This document shows positions 56,556-64,000 of a stretch of 64,000 nucleotides of DNA, piece by piece. Source of the DNA: an uncultured Oscillibacter sp. (GTDB lineage Bacteria > Bacillota > Clostridia > Oscillospirales > Oscillospiraceae); NCBI GenBank assembly GCA_910588005.1, contig CAJUQM010000009.1, positions 7,008-71,007 on the forward strand, given 5' to 3'. The stretch's first letter is position 1, and each line of letters begins with the position of its first letter. The notes below the pieces were generated by a model. That model was given only the letters and a program-made list of their open reading frames with translations, was not told the DNA's origin and made no database searches. The position numbers and the translations under genes are program-made.

Positions 56556-57152
56556 TTATTCGCTCTTTGTAAATTGGGCCGGGTCCCGCAGGGCCTCCGC
56601 GGTCTCCGCCGGGGCTTTGGCGTGGATCGTTAAAAGGTCCTCCCAATTCAGGATGGAAACGGGCAGCACGCCCTCCAGGCCATCCAGAACCGTCATCGAC
56701 ATCACATCGGTGCCCTCGTAAACCGTGAAGCGCAGCACCTCCTGATACTCCCGCTCCGTATCCGGGTCCTGCCCCGCCAGAAGGGTCTTCTGCTGCATAA
56801 ACACGTAGGTATAGAGCACAATTTCGTCCTCCACGCTGGAGGCCTGCTTCCACTCCATGTCGCCCTGGATCAAATCGTCTACCCGTTGCACGGCCTCCTC
56901 GCTGTCAATGGTGCATACCTCTTCGCCCTGACTGTCCAGGATCTTCCAGTAGTGGCCCTTGGCGCTCCAGTCGTCGTCCAAGCCGTCCCAGAGATTTTCC
57001 AGATCGGAGAGGGAGGTCTCCAAAGCCTCCATTTTCTCCTCCAGTCTTCCGTCAGGTGTGGACTGCGGCATCAGAGCGGCCGGAAGACAGCCGGACAGCA
57101 GGAGAGCCATGGCCAGAATTCCGCAGAAAAGCAGGGGAGTATATTTTTTCAT
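56556..57152 (-). CDS. Lipoprotein of unknown function
   Basis: The 198-residue protein has a lipoprotein signal (lipobox LLSGC, lipidated Cys about 22). The mature part has a helical N-terminal segment (about 40-65) and a mixed domain with two internal cysteine-poor beta stretches (YWKILDSQGEEVCTIDSEEA, VLRFTVYEGTDVMSMTV). Similar proteins often sit next to ABC exporters in Clostridia. The gene is 137 bp downstream of the ABC permease gene, beyond a GC hairpin. No known family recognised. Confidence 0.75.
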   Translation of the reverse strand: MKKYTPLLFCGILAMALLLSGCLPAALMPQSTPDGRLEEKMEALETSLSDLENLWDGLDDDWSAKGHYWKILDSQGEEVCTIDSEEAVQRVDDLIQGDMEWKQASSVEDEIVLYTYVFMQQKTLLAGQDPDTEREYQEVLRFTVYEGTDVMSMTVLDGLEGVLPVSILNWEDLLTIHAKAPAETAEALRDPAQFTKSE

Positions 57153-57244
57153 GATGTGTCCTCCATATTAAAACTCAAAAGGGATCAAAACACCGGACTC
57201 AGGGCGGCGGCAACGGATTGTGCCGCCAGGCTTCGCAGAGAACA

Positions 57245-57271
57245 GCGGGCCGGAAAGTGCCTCCGGCCCGC
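57245..57271 (-). terminator. Terminator-like stem after the ABC permease gene
   Basis: GCGGGCCGGA (57245-57254) and TCCGGCCCGC (57262-57271) form a 10-bp stem after the stop at 57290. The U-run on the minus strand is weak. Confidence 0.65.
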
Positions 57272-57289
57272 GAACGTGTTATGGACAGT

Positions 57290-58114
57290 TCACTCCAGGT
57301 TGAGACGCTTTTTCATAAAGAACGTGGTGATACAGTAGAAAATTGCGCCGTGGACCACGGTGAGGAAGATCATCATGGCCATCCCGATGTGGATCCCCGC
57401 CATGGCGTCCAGATGGATTTCCGGGTGGAAGATTCCCCAGTTGAAAAAGTTGATCTGGTCCAGAATCTGGATGAGGCTGAACGCGATGATCTGGAAGGCG
57501 AACTGGAGGCCGAAGTACCAGGCCACAGACCAGGCCATCTTGTGGGTGGGGAGGCTGTGGCCCGCCGCCAGGGCGGAGTAGAACTGGAGGCACATGGCCA
57601 CCAGCCCCAGGAAGACCAGCACGACCATCTCGATGGTAATGGCCGTGCCGTTGATGGCGTAATAGGCCTGGAGCTTCCGCAGCTCCTGGAACAGCTCCCC
57701 CAGCCCCCAGAGAATCTCTTTGACGACGGTGAGGTCAAAGGCCGTGATGCAGCAGGCCAGGATCACCGCCAGAGCGGTGACGATGAACCACACCGAGGAG
57801 ACGATGAGCTTTGACCAGATGTGCTGGTGGATGGAAACCGGCAGGGTCAGCATCACATAGCCCTCGTCCTGGAGGAGGTTTTTATAAAACCGCTGAATCA
57901 TCAGGATAAAGGAGACGATGAACACGCCGCCGATGGCAAAGCCGAAGGCGGTCAGGAGCAGGATGCCCAGCATACTGAGAAACCAGGCGTCGTTATCCAG
58001 CAGATACCGCATAGAGAGGTTGGCGGCCACGGATGTGGCCAGCAGGATGCCGATCACCGGCAGCATGATCCGCCCGGTGGCACGGAATTCGTGCTTCAAT
58101 AATTTCCTCAGCAT
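57290..58114 (-). CDS. ABC transporter permease (module 2)
   Basis: The 274-residue membrane protein has six hydrophobic helices: IMLPVIGILLATSVAANL, FLSMLGILLLTAFGFAIGGVFIVSFILM, SVWFIVTALAVILACCI, VVLVFLGLVAMCLQFYSALA, FGLQFAFQIIAFSLIQIL and MAMMIFLTVVHGAIFYCI. This matches small ABC-2/YtrC-type permeases. It overlaps the ATPase gene by 7 bp and would form its membrane partner as a homodimer. Confidence 0.85.
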   Translation of the reverse strand: MLRKLLKHEFRATGRIMLPVIGILLATSVAANLSMRYLLDNDAWFLSMLGILLLTAFGFAIGGVFIVSFILMIQRFYKNLLQDEGYVMLTLPVSIHQHIWSKLIVSSVWFIVTALAVILACCITAFDLTVVKEILWGLGELFQELRKLQAYYAINGTAITIEMVVLVFLGLVAMCLQFYSALAAGHSLPTHKMAWSVAWYFGLQFAFQIIAFSLIQILDQINFFNWGIFHPEIHLDAMAGIHIGMAMMIFLTVVHGAIFYCITTFFMKKRLNLE

Positions 58115-58803
58115 TTGAACACCTCCCGGAACAGCGCGTCCACACTCATGCCCTTTTCCTCCCGGATCTCGTCCACGGAGGACTGGAGCATCACCTGGCC
58201 CCGGTTGATGAAGATGACCTCGTCCAGCACCTTCTCCACGTCGGAGATCAGGTGGGTGGAGATAATCACCGCCGCCTCGGGGTTGTAGTTGCTGATGATG
58301 GTGGAGAGGATGTAGTCCCGGGTGGCCGGGTCCACGCCGCCGATGGGTTCATCCAGGAGATACAGCTTTGCCTGACGGCTCATGACCATGATGAGCTGCA
58401 CCTTTTCCCGGGTACCCTTGCTCATCTGCTTCACCCGCTGGTCGGGCCGGATGTCCAGGTGCTGGAGCATCTCCTGCGCCGCGTCCCGGCGGAAGTCGGG
58501 ATAGAAGTCGCCGTAGAAGTCCATCAGCTGCCGGGCGGACATCCAGGTGGGGATGCAGGTGCGCTCCGGCAGGTAGCTCACCAGACCGTGGGTTGCCCTG
58601 CCCGGGGCGGCGCCGCAGATGAGAATCTCCCCCTCGCTGGGGGTCAGCAGGCCGTTGGCCAGCTTGATGAGGGTGGTCTTACCGCTGCCGTTGGGACCCA
58701 GCAGCCCCACAATCCGGCCTGGCTCGATGGTAAAGCTTACCTGCTCCAGGGCCGGGATTTTGCCGTAGCGCTTGCTCAGGCTGTTACACTGCAAGACTGA
58801 CAT
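58108..58803 (-). CDS. ABC transporter ATP-binding protein (module 2)
   Basis: The 231-residue ATPase has Walker A GPNGSGKTTLIKLANG (about 35-50), signature MSKGTREKVQLIMV, Walker B KLYLLDEPIGGVDP and switch His STHLISDVEKV. The MSKGT signature matches the LSKGM of module 1 and is typical for GntR-linked exporters. It overlaps the GntR gene by 20 bp and the permease by 7 bp, so the three are translated from one message. Confidence 0.93.
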   Translation of the reverse strand: MSVLQCNSLSKRYGKIPALEQVSFTIEPGRIVGLLGPNGSGKTTLIKLANGLLTPSEGEILICGAAPGRATHGLVSYLPERTCIPTWMSARQLMDFYGDFYPDFRRDAAQEMLQHLDIRPDQRVKQMSKGTREKVQLIMVMSRQAKLYLLDEPIGGVDPATRDYILSTIISNYNPEAAVIISTHLISDVEKVLDEVIFINRGQVMLQSSVDEIREEKGMSVDALFREVFKC

Positions 58804-59176
58804 CGCCGTTTCCCCCCTCCGTGATCTCCTGCCGCAGCATGTTGATAACCTCCTCCCGCCGGTAGCCCAGGCGGGTCATGGCGTCCAGGAAGGCAGTGAT
58901 ATGCCGTTCCGCCAGGGCGCGCTTCGCCGTTTCGATCATTGCCTTGTCCTCCGTCACAAATCTCCCCGCGGTCCGCTGGCTGTACACCAGTCCGTCCCGC
59001 TCCAACTCTGTCAGCGCCCGCTGCATGGTGTTGGGATTTACTCCGGCCTCCGTGGCCAGGTCCCGCACCGACGGCAGACGCTCTCCCGGCGGAAACACGC
59101 CGGAGACGATGCCCACCTTGATCTGCTCGATCAGCTGTGAGTAGATGGGGGCGTCGCCGCTAAATTGCCATAACAT
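58784..59176 (-). CDS. GntR-family regulator, YtrA subfamily (module 2)
   Basis: The 130-residue regulator has the winged-helix PIYSQLIEQIKVGIVSGVFP, LPSVRDLATEAGVNPNTMQR and ALTELERDGLVYSQRTAGRF, followed by a short helical tail. It is the same subfamily as the module 1 regulator and should repress its ABC genes until an inducer binds. ATG 59176 follows AGGAGG by six bases; a start at 59194 is less likely. The operator TGTATTA-N6-TAATACA lies just upstream. Confidence 0.92.
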   Translation of the reverse strand: MLWQFSGDAPIYSQLIEQIKVGIVSGVFPPGERLPSVRDLATEAGVNPNTMQRALTELERDGLVYSQRTAGRFVTEDKAMIETAKRALAERHITAFLDAMTRLGYRREEVINMLRQEITEGGNGDVSLAV

Positions 59177-59203
59177 TCGAAACCTCCTGTACATCTGTAT
59201 GTC

Positions 59204-59248
59204 TGTATTATGTAACTAATACAATAGCACAAGTTTTGAATTTGTCAA
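59204..59248 (-). promoter_or_regulatory. Promoter and operator of GntR/ABC module 2
   Basis: On the minus strand TTGACA (59248-59243) and TATTGT (59226-59221) are 16 bp apart. The inverted repeat TGTATTA-N6-TAATACA (59204-59223) overlaps the -10 region and is the same half-site type as at 29085-29105. Confidence 0.75.
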
Positions 59249-59267
59249 GGGGAAAATCAGAAATTTT

Positions 59268-59318
59268 CAAAAAAATTCCGCACCCCGGCGGAAAACCGCT
59301 GGGGCGCAGGGGGTGCGG
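59268..59318 (-). terminator. Terminator of the XRE-membrane gene
   Basis: CCGCACCCC (59278-59286) pairs with GGGGTGCGG (59310-59318) around an inner CGGCGG/CCGCTG part. On the minus strand AATTTTTTT follows. Confidence 0.78.
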
Positions 59319-59320
59319 GG

Positions 59321-60001
59321 TTATTCGGTTTTTTTCTCCCGGCCCTTCCGGGGCGGCAGAAGGGCCAGCAGGAGGCCCAGGGTCAGCAGAATGAAAATGC
59401 CGGGGGTATATATGCCATAGGGAGAGCTGGGAGGACTCCAGTTCTCCGGCAGAAGATACCCCAGCAGCCAGAACAGGGTCACGGGAACCAGCAGCAGCCC
59501 GCTTCCCAGGATCATGGCCCAGCCCAGATCCTGCCTCTGAAAGCGGCCGGCCCTTTGCCAGCGGCGGGCCAAGAGAACGCTGGCGGCGGTGGCGGAAATG
59601 CCGGGGAGAAGATAGACCATAGACATAAAAAAGCGGAAGAGCCAGCGATCCAGGGTAAATGTAAATCCAATGAAAGCCATGGGGAGCATCCGGAGGCATA
59701 TGGTGACCCCCCACAGGGCTGCGGCCCAAGCCAGCAGGAAGCCGTATTTCCGCCACACCTCCCCCGGGTCCGGCAGGGACCGGGCCGTTGGTGGAAAGCG
59801 CTCCGGTCCGTCTTTTAATAAATAATCTGTGGTGACATGGAAGCAGTCGCTGATGCGGATGACTTTTTCCGTCTCCGGCATGGTTTCATCCCGCTCCCAG
59901 CGGCTCACCGCCTGGCGGCTGACATTCAGCAGCTCCGCCAGGGCGTCCTGGCTCAGGCCCTCCCGGGCGCGGAGCTTTTGCAGCTTCTCCCCAAAGGTCA
60001 T
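59321..60001 (-). CDS. XRE-family regulator fused to a membrane domain
   Basis: The 226 residues begin with a helix-turn-helix (about 1-66): FGEKLQKLRAREGLSQDALA, ELLNVSRQAVSRWERDETMP and VTTDYLLKDG. The rest has four transmembrane helices (about 88-108, 118-140, 160-180 and 198-215). This fusion of a Cro/C1 domain to a membrane part is common in Clostridia; the DNA-binding domain stays at the membrane. The ATG has GGAGG. Function unknown; it is monocistronic. Confidence 0.88.
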   Translation of the reverse strand: MTFGEKLQKLRAREGLSQDALAELLNVSRQAVSRWERDETMPETEKVIRISDCFHVTTDYLLKDGPERFPPTARSLPDPGEVWRKYGFLLAWAAALWGVTICLRMLPMAFIGFTFTLDRWLFRFFMSMVYLLPGISATAASVLLARRWQRAGRFQRQDLGWAMILGSGLLLVPVTLFWLLGYLLPENWSPPSSPYGIYTPGIFILLTLGLLLALLPPRKGREKKTE

Positions 60002-60206
60002 ACACGGCCCTCCTGTGGTTTGATAGGATCAGCATATCAGATCCGACCGGATTTGACCAGCAACCCGGTGTGGAAGATCCGCAACCTGAGGTTGCAGTTC
60101 TTCTCTGAAAGAGAGAACGCAAGGGAAACTTCCCTGCCCGGTAGGTTCCCCCGGATCTGTCCGGTTCCAGCGGCGGGGGAGACGTTAGAGAGGCGCTAAA
60201 ATTGCA

Positions 60207-61052
60207 TTAAGAATACCGCGCGTCCAGGATCTGCACTACGTCCGCCAGCACGCCCTCCCGGGCGTCACACACCACCGTGGCCCCGCACTCCCGCACGGCG
60301 GGGACGCAGTTGGCGGGGGCGAAGCCCTCCCGGGCGGCGGTGAGCATGGAGATGTCGTTGGCCTCGTCCCCCACGCAGTAGACGTGGTCCATGGCGATCC
60401 CCAGCCGCCCCGCGAGACGGCGGACCATGCCTCCCTTGTTGGCCCCCTTGATGGTCATCTCCAGCAGCGTCTGTCCGGAGAAAATCAGCTCATAATCCCC
60501 GGCCCAGTTCCGCTCCCTTAAAAAGGACATGATTTTTTCCAGCGTTTTGTGTTCCGCCTCAAAGAGAAGCTTTCCCAGGGGCAGAGGGACGGCGAGGAGG
60601 CTGGGGGCCTCGGTGACGGCCGCTTTGGTCAGGTGTTCGTGCCGGCGGGTGAATTCGTTGGGATGGACGGCGTGGATCACATTGCCGATGTGGTAGGCCT
60701 CTACCGCCGCCTCCGGAAAGTGGTCCAGGATGGCCTGTCCACGCTCCAGGGCTGTCTTATCCAGCAGGGCGGTCTCTAAGTACTCCCCGGTCTCAAAGTC
60801 GTACAGCGCCGCGCCGTTGCACACCACGCCGGGAGCGTTCATGGGCACCAGCTCCGCGTATTTCATAAAGGCGGCCAGCGCCCGCCCGGTGGAGACGGCA
60901 AACCGCCCGCCTTGGGCCATGAAGTACGCCAAAGCCTCCCGGTTCCGCTCCGGCAGAGGCGGCACCGGCGCACCGGCGCGGAGAGCCTCCTCCGTGTAGA
61001 GCAGGGTATTGTCAAAGTCGCTGGCCAGCAGCACGCCGGTAAATTTTCCCAT
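60207..61052 (-). CDS. HAD-superfamily Cof-type phosphatase
   Basis: The 281-residue soluble enzyme shows HAD motifs: LLASDFDNTLL (Asp nucleophile, motif I), AVSTGRALAAF (II), the Lys in EMTIKGANKGGMVRRLAG (III) and YCVGDEANDISMLTAA (IV). The C2B-type cap (about 85-190) is typical of Cof/YbiV-type sugar-phosphate or flavin-mononucleotide phosphatases. The substrate cannot be read. GGAG precedes the ATG. It follows ricT on the same strand after 127 bp. Confidence 0.9.
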   Translation of the reverse strand: MGKFTGVLLASDFDNTLLYTEEALRAGAPVPPLPERNREALAYFMAQGGRFAVSTGRALAAFMKYAELVPMNAPGVVCNGAALYDFETGEYLETALLDKTALERGQAILDHFPEAAVEAYHIGNVIHAVHPNEFTRRHEHLTKAAVTEAPSLLAVPLPLGKLLFEAEHKTLEKIMSFLRERNWAGDYELIFSGQTLLEMTIKGANKGGMVRRLAGRLGIAMDHVYCVGDEANDISMLTAAREGFAPANCVPAVRECGATVVCDAREGVLADVVQILDARYS

Positions 61053-61179
61053 GGGGCGCTCCTTTCTAAGAAGCCGCCGCCCGCAGCGCGGACGGCGGTC
61101 TGTTTACACTGGTTCGGGGAATTGGATCTCCCGGATCGCTCTTTAAATTTGTCCCGGGCCGTGGGAGCCGGGAAGCGGT

Positions 61180-62421
61180 TTACTCCGCCTTGGGAGGCGC
61201 GCCGCCGCCGCCCTTGCCCCGGCGGCGGCCTCCACGGTGATAGGGTTTGCGGCGTTTGGCTTCGCCGCCGCCCTCTCCGGGGGACTCCGCTTTTACCTGC
61301 GGCGGCTTAGGCGCCCGGGGCTTTCCGGCATTTCCGCCGGCGGGCTTTTTATCGGCCTGCCGTTCCTCCGCCGGGCGGGGCTGCCCTCCGCCGCTGCTGC
61401 GGCTGCGGCGGCCGCTCCGGTGGCGCCGACGGGAGCGGTTTTCGCCGCCCTCCTGGCCGAATTTCTCCCGGATGGGAGCGTCCTCCAAGGGGTGGTCCAT
61501 ATAGAAGGGGGTGGAGAGGATGGGCATATCAAAGCTCTCGTCTGCCCGCTCTTCCATATAGCGGGCGGGCCGCTCCGGAATCTCAATGCCGTCCCGGCTG
61601 CCCTTTCCATTGCGCAGCACCTTGATTTCACAGCTGCGGTAAGTTTTCAGCGGTTCGTTGGGGCCGGCGGAATCCAGCAGAACCTTTGCGGTCTCCCGCA
61701 GCAGATCGATGCTTTTCACATTGCCCGGGCCGTCCGGCGTCTGGACAAAGGACTCCGGCTTAGGCATCCGTTTGGCGGCGTCCTCATAGGCGTTTTGCTC
61801 ATATTTCAGGCAGCACATCAGCCGTCCGCAGGTGCCGGAGATCTTGGTGGGATTCAGGCTCAGATTCTGGGTTTTGGCCATTTTGATGGAGACAGGCAGA
61901 AAACCGTCCAAAAACTGGGAACAGCAGAAGGGCCGCCCGCAGATCCCCAGTCCTCCGATCATCTTGGCCTCGTCCCGCACGCCGATCTGCCGCAGCTCGA
62001 TGCGGGCGCGGAACACGGAGGCCAGATCCCGCACCAGCTCCCGGAAATCCACCCGCCCGTCGGCGGTGAAGTAAAAGATGATCTTGTTTCCGTCAAAACT
62101 GGCGGAGACGTTTACCAGCTTCATCTCCAGGCCGTGGGCGGCGATTTTCCGCTCACAGATGTCGAAGGCCTCCCGCTCCCTTTTTTTGTTGTACTCTACG
62201 GCGCGGCAGTCGTTTTCCGTGGCCATCCGCAGCATGGCGCAAAGGGGATGGACGATGGCGGAATCCTCCACCTCGTGATTGCCCTCCGTACAGGTGGCGA
62301 ACTCCGGACCCTGGGCGGTCTCCACAATTACCTGGTCCCCCATCTTCACCGCGACCCCCTTGGGATCGAAATAATAGTTTTTGCAGCCGCCCCGAAAGCG
62401 GACGCTGATTACCTCTGTCAA
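61180..62421 (-). CDS. ricT: PSP1-domain protein RicT (YaaT) with long basic C-terminal tail
   Basis: RicT of Bacillus belongs to the Y-complex that directs RNase Y mRNA processing and influences sporulation and competence. The PSP1 core runs to about residue 250. It has the iron-sulfur Cys pairs GICGRPFCC and GTCGRLMCCLKYE. The last 90 residues are a low-complexity Arg/Lys/Gly/Pro tail (RSRRRHRSGRRSRSSGGGQP, ending RRGKGGGG) longer than usual. Translation starts at TTG 62421, seven bases after GGAGG, and overlaps the holB stop as TTGA, so the two are coupled. 413 residues. Confidence 0.93.
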   Translation of the reverse strand: MTEVISVRFRGGCKNYYFDPKGVAVKMGDQVIVETAQGPEFATCTEGNHEVEDSAIVHPLCAMLRMATENDCRAVEYNKKREREAFDICERKIAAHGLEMKLVNVSASFDGNKIIFYFTADGRVDFRELVRDLASVFRARIELRQIGVRDEAKMIGGLGICGRPFCCSQFLDGFLPVSIKMAKTQNLSLNPTKISGTCGRLMCCLKYEQNAYEDAAKRMPKPESFVQTPDGPGNVKSIDLLRETAKVLLDSAGPNEPLKTYRSCEIKVLRNGKGSRDGIEIPERPARYMEERADESFDMPILSTPFYMDHPLEDAPIREKFGQEGGENRSRRRHRSGRRSRSSGGGQPRPAEERQADKKPAGGNAGKPRAPKPPQVKAESPGEGGGEAKRRKPYHRGGRRRGKGGGGAPPKAE

Positions 62422-63281
62422 AAGATATCCTCCAATTCCACCGCCAGAGCGCCCAATACATGGCCTGGGCCAACATTGTAAGCGCATTCACCGCGGTACT
62501 TCTGCAACAGTTCTATTGTGCGCATAATTTGGGACTTTGTCAAGTTTTTCGAGAGAGAAGACGCTGTTTCCAGGTAAATTCCCTCCGGCTGCCGCCCATA
62601 CAGCAGGATCAGTGCCGCCGCGAAGGCATCCCGAGTCCAAGCCAGCGCAGCGGCCAGGTCCTCCCGGGGGATTCTCTTTTTCTCCAGCCGTACCGCCAGC
62701 TCCGCAGCAGCGCCCCGTTTTTTGGAACCGATGGCGCGGCAGAGGGACTCTGCCGCCTCCAGGACGGCGGCGCTTTCTCCGCCGCCGTCCACCGCGGGGG
62801 CAACCTTCAGCTCCACACAACGGGAGCGAAGGGTCTGCAAAACCGCGGCGGCATTTTCCGCGCAGAAGAGAAACGCTGCGTAGGGGGGACCCTCCTCCAC
62901 AATCTTCAGCAGAACGTTTTGGTCCTGCTCTGTCAGCAGCCCGCAGTCCGGAAAGATGTAGACCTTCCGCCGGCCCTCGTTAGGGCGGATGTAGGCGTCG
63001 GCCCGGACGGAGCGCACTACGTCTACGGCGATATTCTTATGGGCCGCGTCCCGGACCGTGAGGACGTCGGGATGAATGTCTGAGTGTACCTTCCGGCAGG
63101 CGGGACAGAGTCCGCAGGGTTTGGCTCCCTCCTCCTGGCATTCCAGGGCGGCGGCGGCGTATCGGGCGGCGGCGGCAAGATCGCCGCCGCCGGTGAACAG
63201 CAGGGCGTGGGACAATGTGCCCCGGCCGGCGGCCTCCCGGATCTGGGCGGCGGCGGAGCCGGCGGGAGAAAACAGTGCCAT
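62418..63281 (-). CDS. holB: DNA polymerase III delta-prime subunit
   Basis: HolB is part of the clamp loader that places the beta clamp on DNA. The 287-residue AAA+ protein has LSHALLFTGGGDLAAAARYA at the usual P-loop place but lacks GKT, as delta-prime does not bind ATP in many species. A four-Cys zinc module CGLCPACRKVH with ECQEEGAKP precedes it. Then come HPDVLTVRD, VYIFPDCGLLTEQDQNVLLK and LRSRCVELKV. ATG 63281 has GGAGGAGG; an upstream in-frame start at 63338 is not supported. Its stop overlaps the ricT start. Confidence 0.94.
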   Translation of the reverse strand: MALFSPAGSAAAQIREAAGRGTLSHALLFTGGGDLAAAARYAAAALECQEEGAKPCGLCPACRKVHSDIHPDVLTVRDAAHKNIAVDVVRSVRADAYIRPNEGRRKVYIFPDCGLLTEQDQNVLLKIVEEGPPYAAFLFCAENAAAVLQTLRSRCVELKVAPAVDGGGESAAVLEAAESLCRAIGSKKRGAAAELAVRLEKKRIPREDLAAALAWTRDAFAAALILLYGRQPEGIYLETASSLSKNLTKSQIMRTIELLQKYRGECAYNVGPGHVLGALAVELEDIF

Positions 63282-63456
63282 GGCGGTTCCTCCTCCTTCG
63301 CAGAGCGTCTTTTTCAATGATTTGGCAAAGAATCTCAAGCCCGCTCAAAGCCCAAATACCGGGTGCCTTGACATGTTGAAAATGCCGCTTCCAAACGAAG
63401 GCCCCATCATACTGTAATCCCCCCTGTACGAAGTTGTTTCATCTACTTTCAATGAT

Positions 63457-63485
63457 ATTATACCTTTCCGGCCCGTTCATTGCAA
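63457..63485 (-). promoter_or_regulatory. Promoter of holB-ricT
   Basis: On the minus strand TTGCAA (63485-63480) and TATAAT (63462-63457) are separated by exactly 17 bp. Confidence 0.75.
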
Positions 63486-63695
63486 GGCCCTGCCGGAAGA
63501 AGAAAAAGAGCCGGAAAAAAGTGAACTTAAACTACAAAATACGTAAAACGCAAACGTGTGCTAAGGCGGTTCACCTGGGAAAAAGGGCGAAAAAACTTTC
63601 TGATTTTTGGATAACTTGCCAGTCTTTTGTGCAAAACCCCCAGAATTCGGTGGAATTATTTCGGTTTCCAGTGAATTTCTTATGATATTTATGAA

Positions 63696-63724
63696 TTGTT
63701 TTCCAGAAAATGTCCTATTATAAT
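63696..63724 (+). promoter_or_regulatory. Promoter of ppdK
   Basis: TTGTTT (63696-63701) and TATAAT (63719-63724) are separated by 17 bp, 95 bp before the start codon. Confidence 0.68.
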
Positions 63725-63818
63725 ATTAAAGCCAACAGAACTTTCCAATGAATACCAACGGCATGAGACATGACCAGATCTGCCCGGCGAGGCAGGGATA
63801 AAAAACGGAGGAATGAAG

Positions 63819-64000
63819 ATGAGCAAAAAGTATTGTTACCTTTTCACCGAGGGCAACGCCAACATGCGGGAACTCCTGGGCGGCAAGGGCGCCAACCTGG
63901 CCGAGATGACCAACATCGGCCTGCCTGTGCCCCAGGGCTTTACCATCACCACCGAGGCCTGCACCCAGTATTATGAGGACGGCCAGAAGATCAACGACGG
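63819..64000 (+). CDS. ppdK: Pyruvate, phosphate dikinase (N-terminal part, cut by window edge)
   Basis: PPDK interconverts pyruvate, ATP and phosphate with phosphoenolpyruvate, AMP and PPi. The visible 60 residues match the N-terminal nucleotide-binding domain: YCYLFTEGNANMRELLGGKG, ANLAEMTNIGLPVPQGFTIT and TEACTQYYEDG. The ATG at 63819 is preferred (GGAGG seven bases upstream) over 63813, which is too close to it. Family members are about 875 residues, so most of the gene is beyond the window. Confidence 0.96.
   Translation, partial: MSKKYCYLFTEGNANMRELLGGKGANLAEMTNIGLPVPQGFTITTEACTQYYEDGQKIND

Larger units (their letters stand above)
63282..63818. other. Divergent intergenic region between holB and ppdK
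   Basis: The 537 bp hold the holB promoter (63457-63485, minus) and the ppdK promoter (63696-63724, plus). The 5' leader of holB is about 170 nt and that of ppdK about 90 nt. The stretch 63530-63720 is AT-rich. Open frames such as 63434-63685 have no ribosome-binding site and look spurious. Confidence 0.6.

Noticed and set aside
63434..63685. 83-residue open frame before ppdK
   Set aside because: No ribosome-binding site, low-complexity Lys-rich sequence, and it lies in an AT-rich promoter region.
1..64000. CRISPR arrays, tRNA or rRNA genes, prophage or insertion-sequence transposases
   Set aside because: None found: no spaced direct repeats of CRISPR type, no tRNA-like T-arm sequence at a cloverleaf position, no transposase or integrase frame.

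Overview
The window is about 60% GC and codes densely on both strands. It carries Gram-positive, low-GC-lineage gene families: a T-box leader, YesM/YesN-type two-component regulation, DnaD/DnaI-type helicase loaders, two exact Spo0J-type parS sites, YtrA-family GntR regulators, a VanW-domain protein and Clostridia-type gal genes. The high GC content together with this set suggests a gut Clostridia member, most likely Oscillospiraceae (Oscillibacter/Flavonifractor-like). That placement is inferred; no 16S or tRNA gene is present.

Layout. 1-14.7 kb (minus strand): mscL (cut by the window edge), a PilZ protein, serS, a membrane coiled-coil protein, parB and soj with two parS sites, a GH13 alpha-glucan hydrolase, then a shape/division block read in the order zapA, a U32 peptidase, dut, maf, mreC, mreD, PBP2. 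14.9-17.0 kb (plus): a DnaD-like and a DnaI-like helicase-loader pair. 17-25.6 kb (minus): an exported protein with a membrane HAAS-like protein and a PadR regulator, a VanW protein, a ParB/Noc paralogue, prmA, a DegV protein, a DUF1836 protein, mnmE and a small protein. 25.7-26.2 kb: a 52-residue ribbon-helix-helix (RHH) protein followed by an array of 10-bp phased GACA repeats. 26.2-28.9 kb (minus): rpsO and pnp with a structured leader. 29-33 kb (plus): a GntR/ABC module and an amidase. 33.1-33.9 kb: two paralogous microproteins around a divergent XRE regulator with two matching operators. 33.9-37.8 kb: an Ile T-box, two small genes and ileS. 38-39.2 kb: a PIN-like protein and a lipoprotein.

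39.4-52.8 kb (plus) is one galactose locus: an Mgl ABC importer (mglB, mglA, mglC), a response regulator, a sensor kinase, two further substrate-binding proteins, and galK, galT and galM. It senses, imports and phosphorylates galactose and converts it toward hexose phosphate; no galE is in the window. 52.9-63.3 kb: a small membrane protein, a membrane-anchored M3-like metallopeptidase, hpf, a divergent XRE/small-protein pair, a second GntR/ABC module, an XRE-membrane protein, a HAD phosphatase, ricT and holB. The window ends in the first codons of ppdK.

The most unusual parts are the phased decamer array beside the RHH gene (25.95-26.14 kb), the microprotein/XRE module (33.1-33.9 kb), the two-SBP galactose sensing locus, the pnp leader hairpins, the MITE-like inverted repeat between serS and the parAB cluster, and the two independent GntR/ABC modules that share an operator type.
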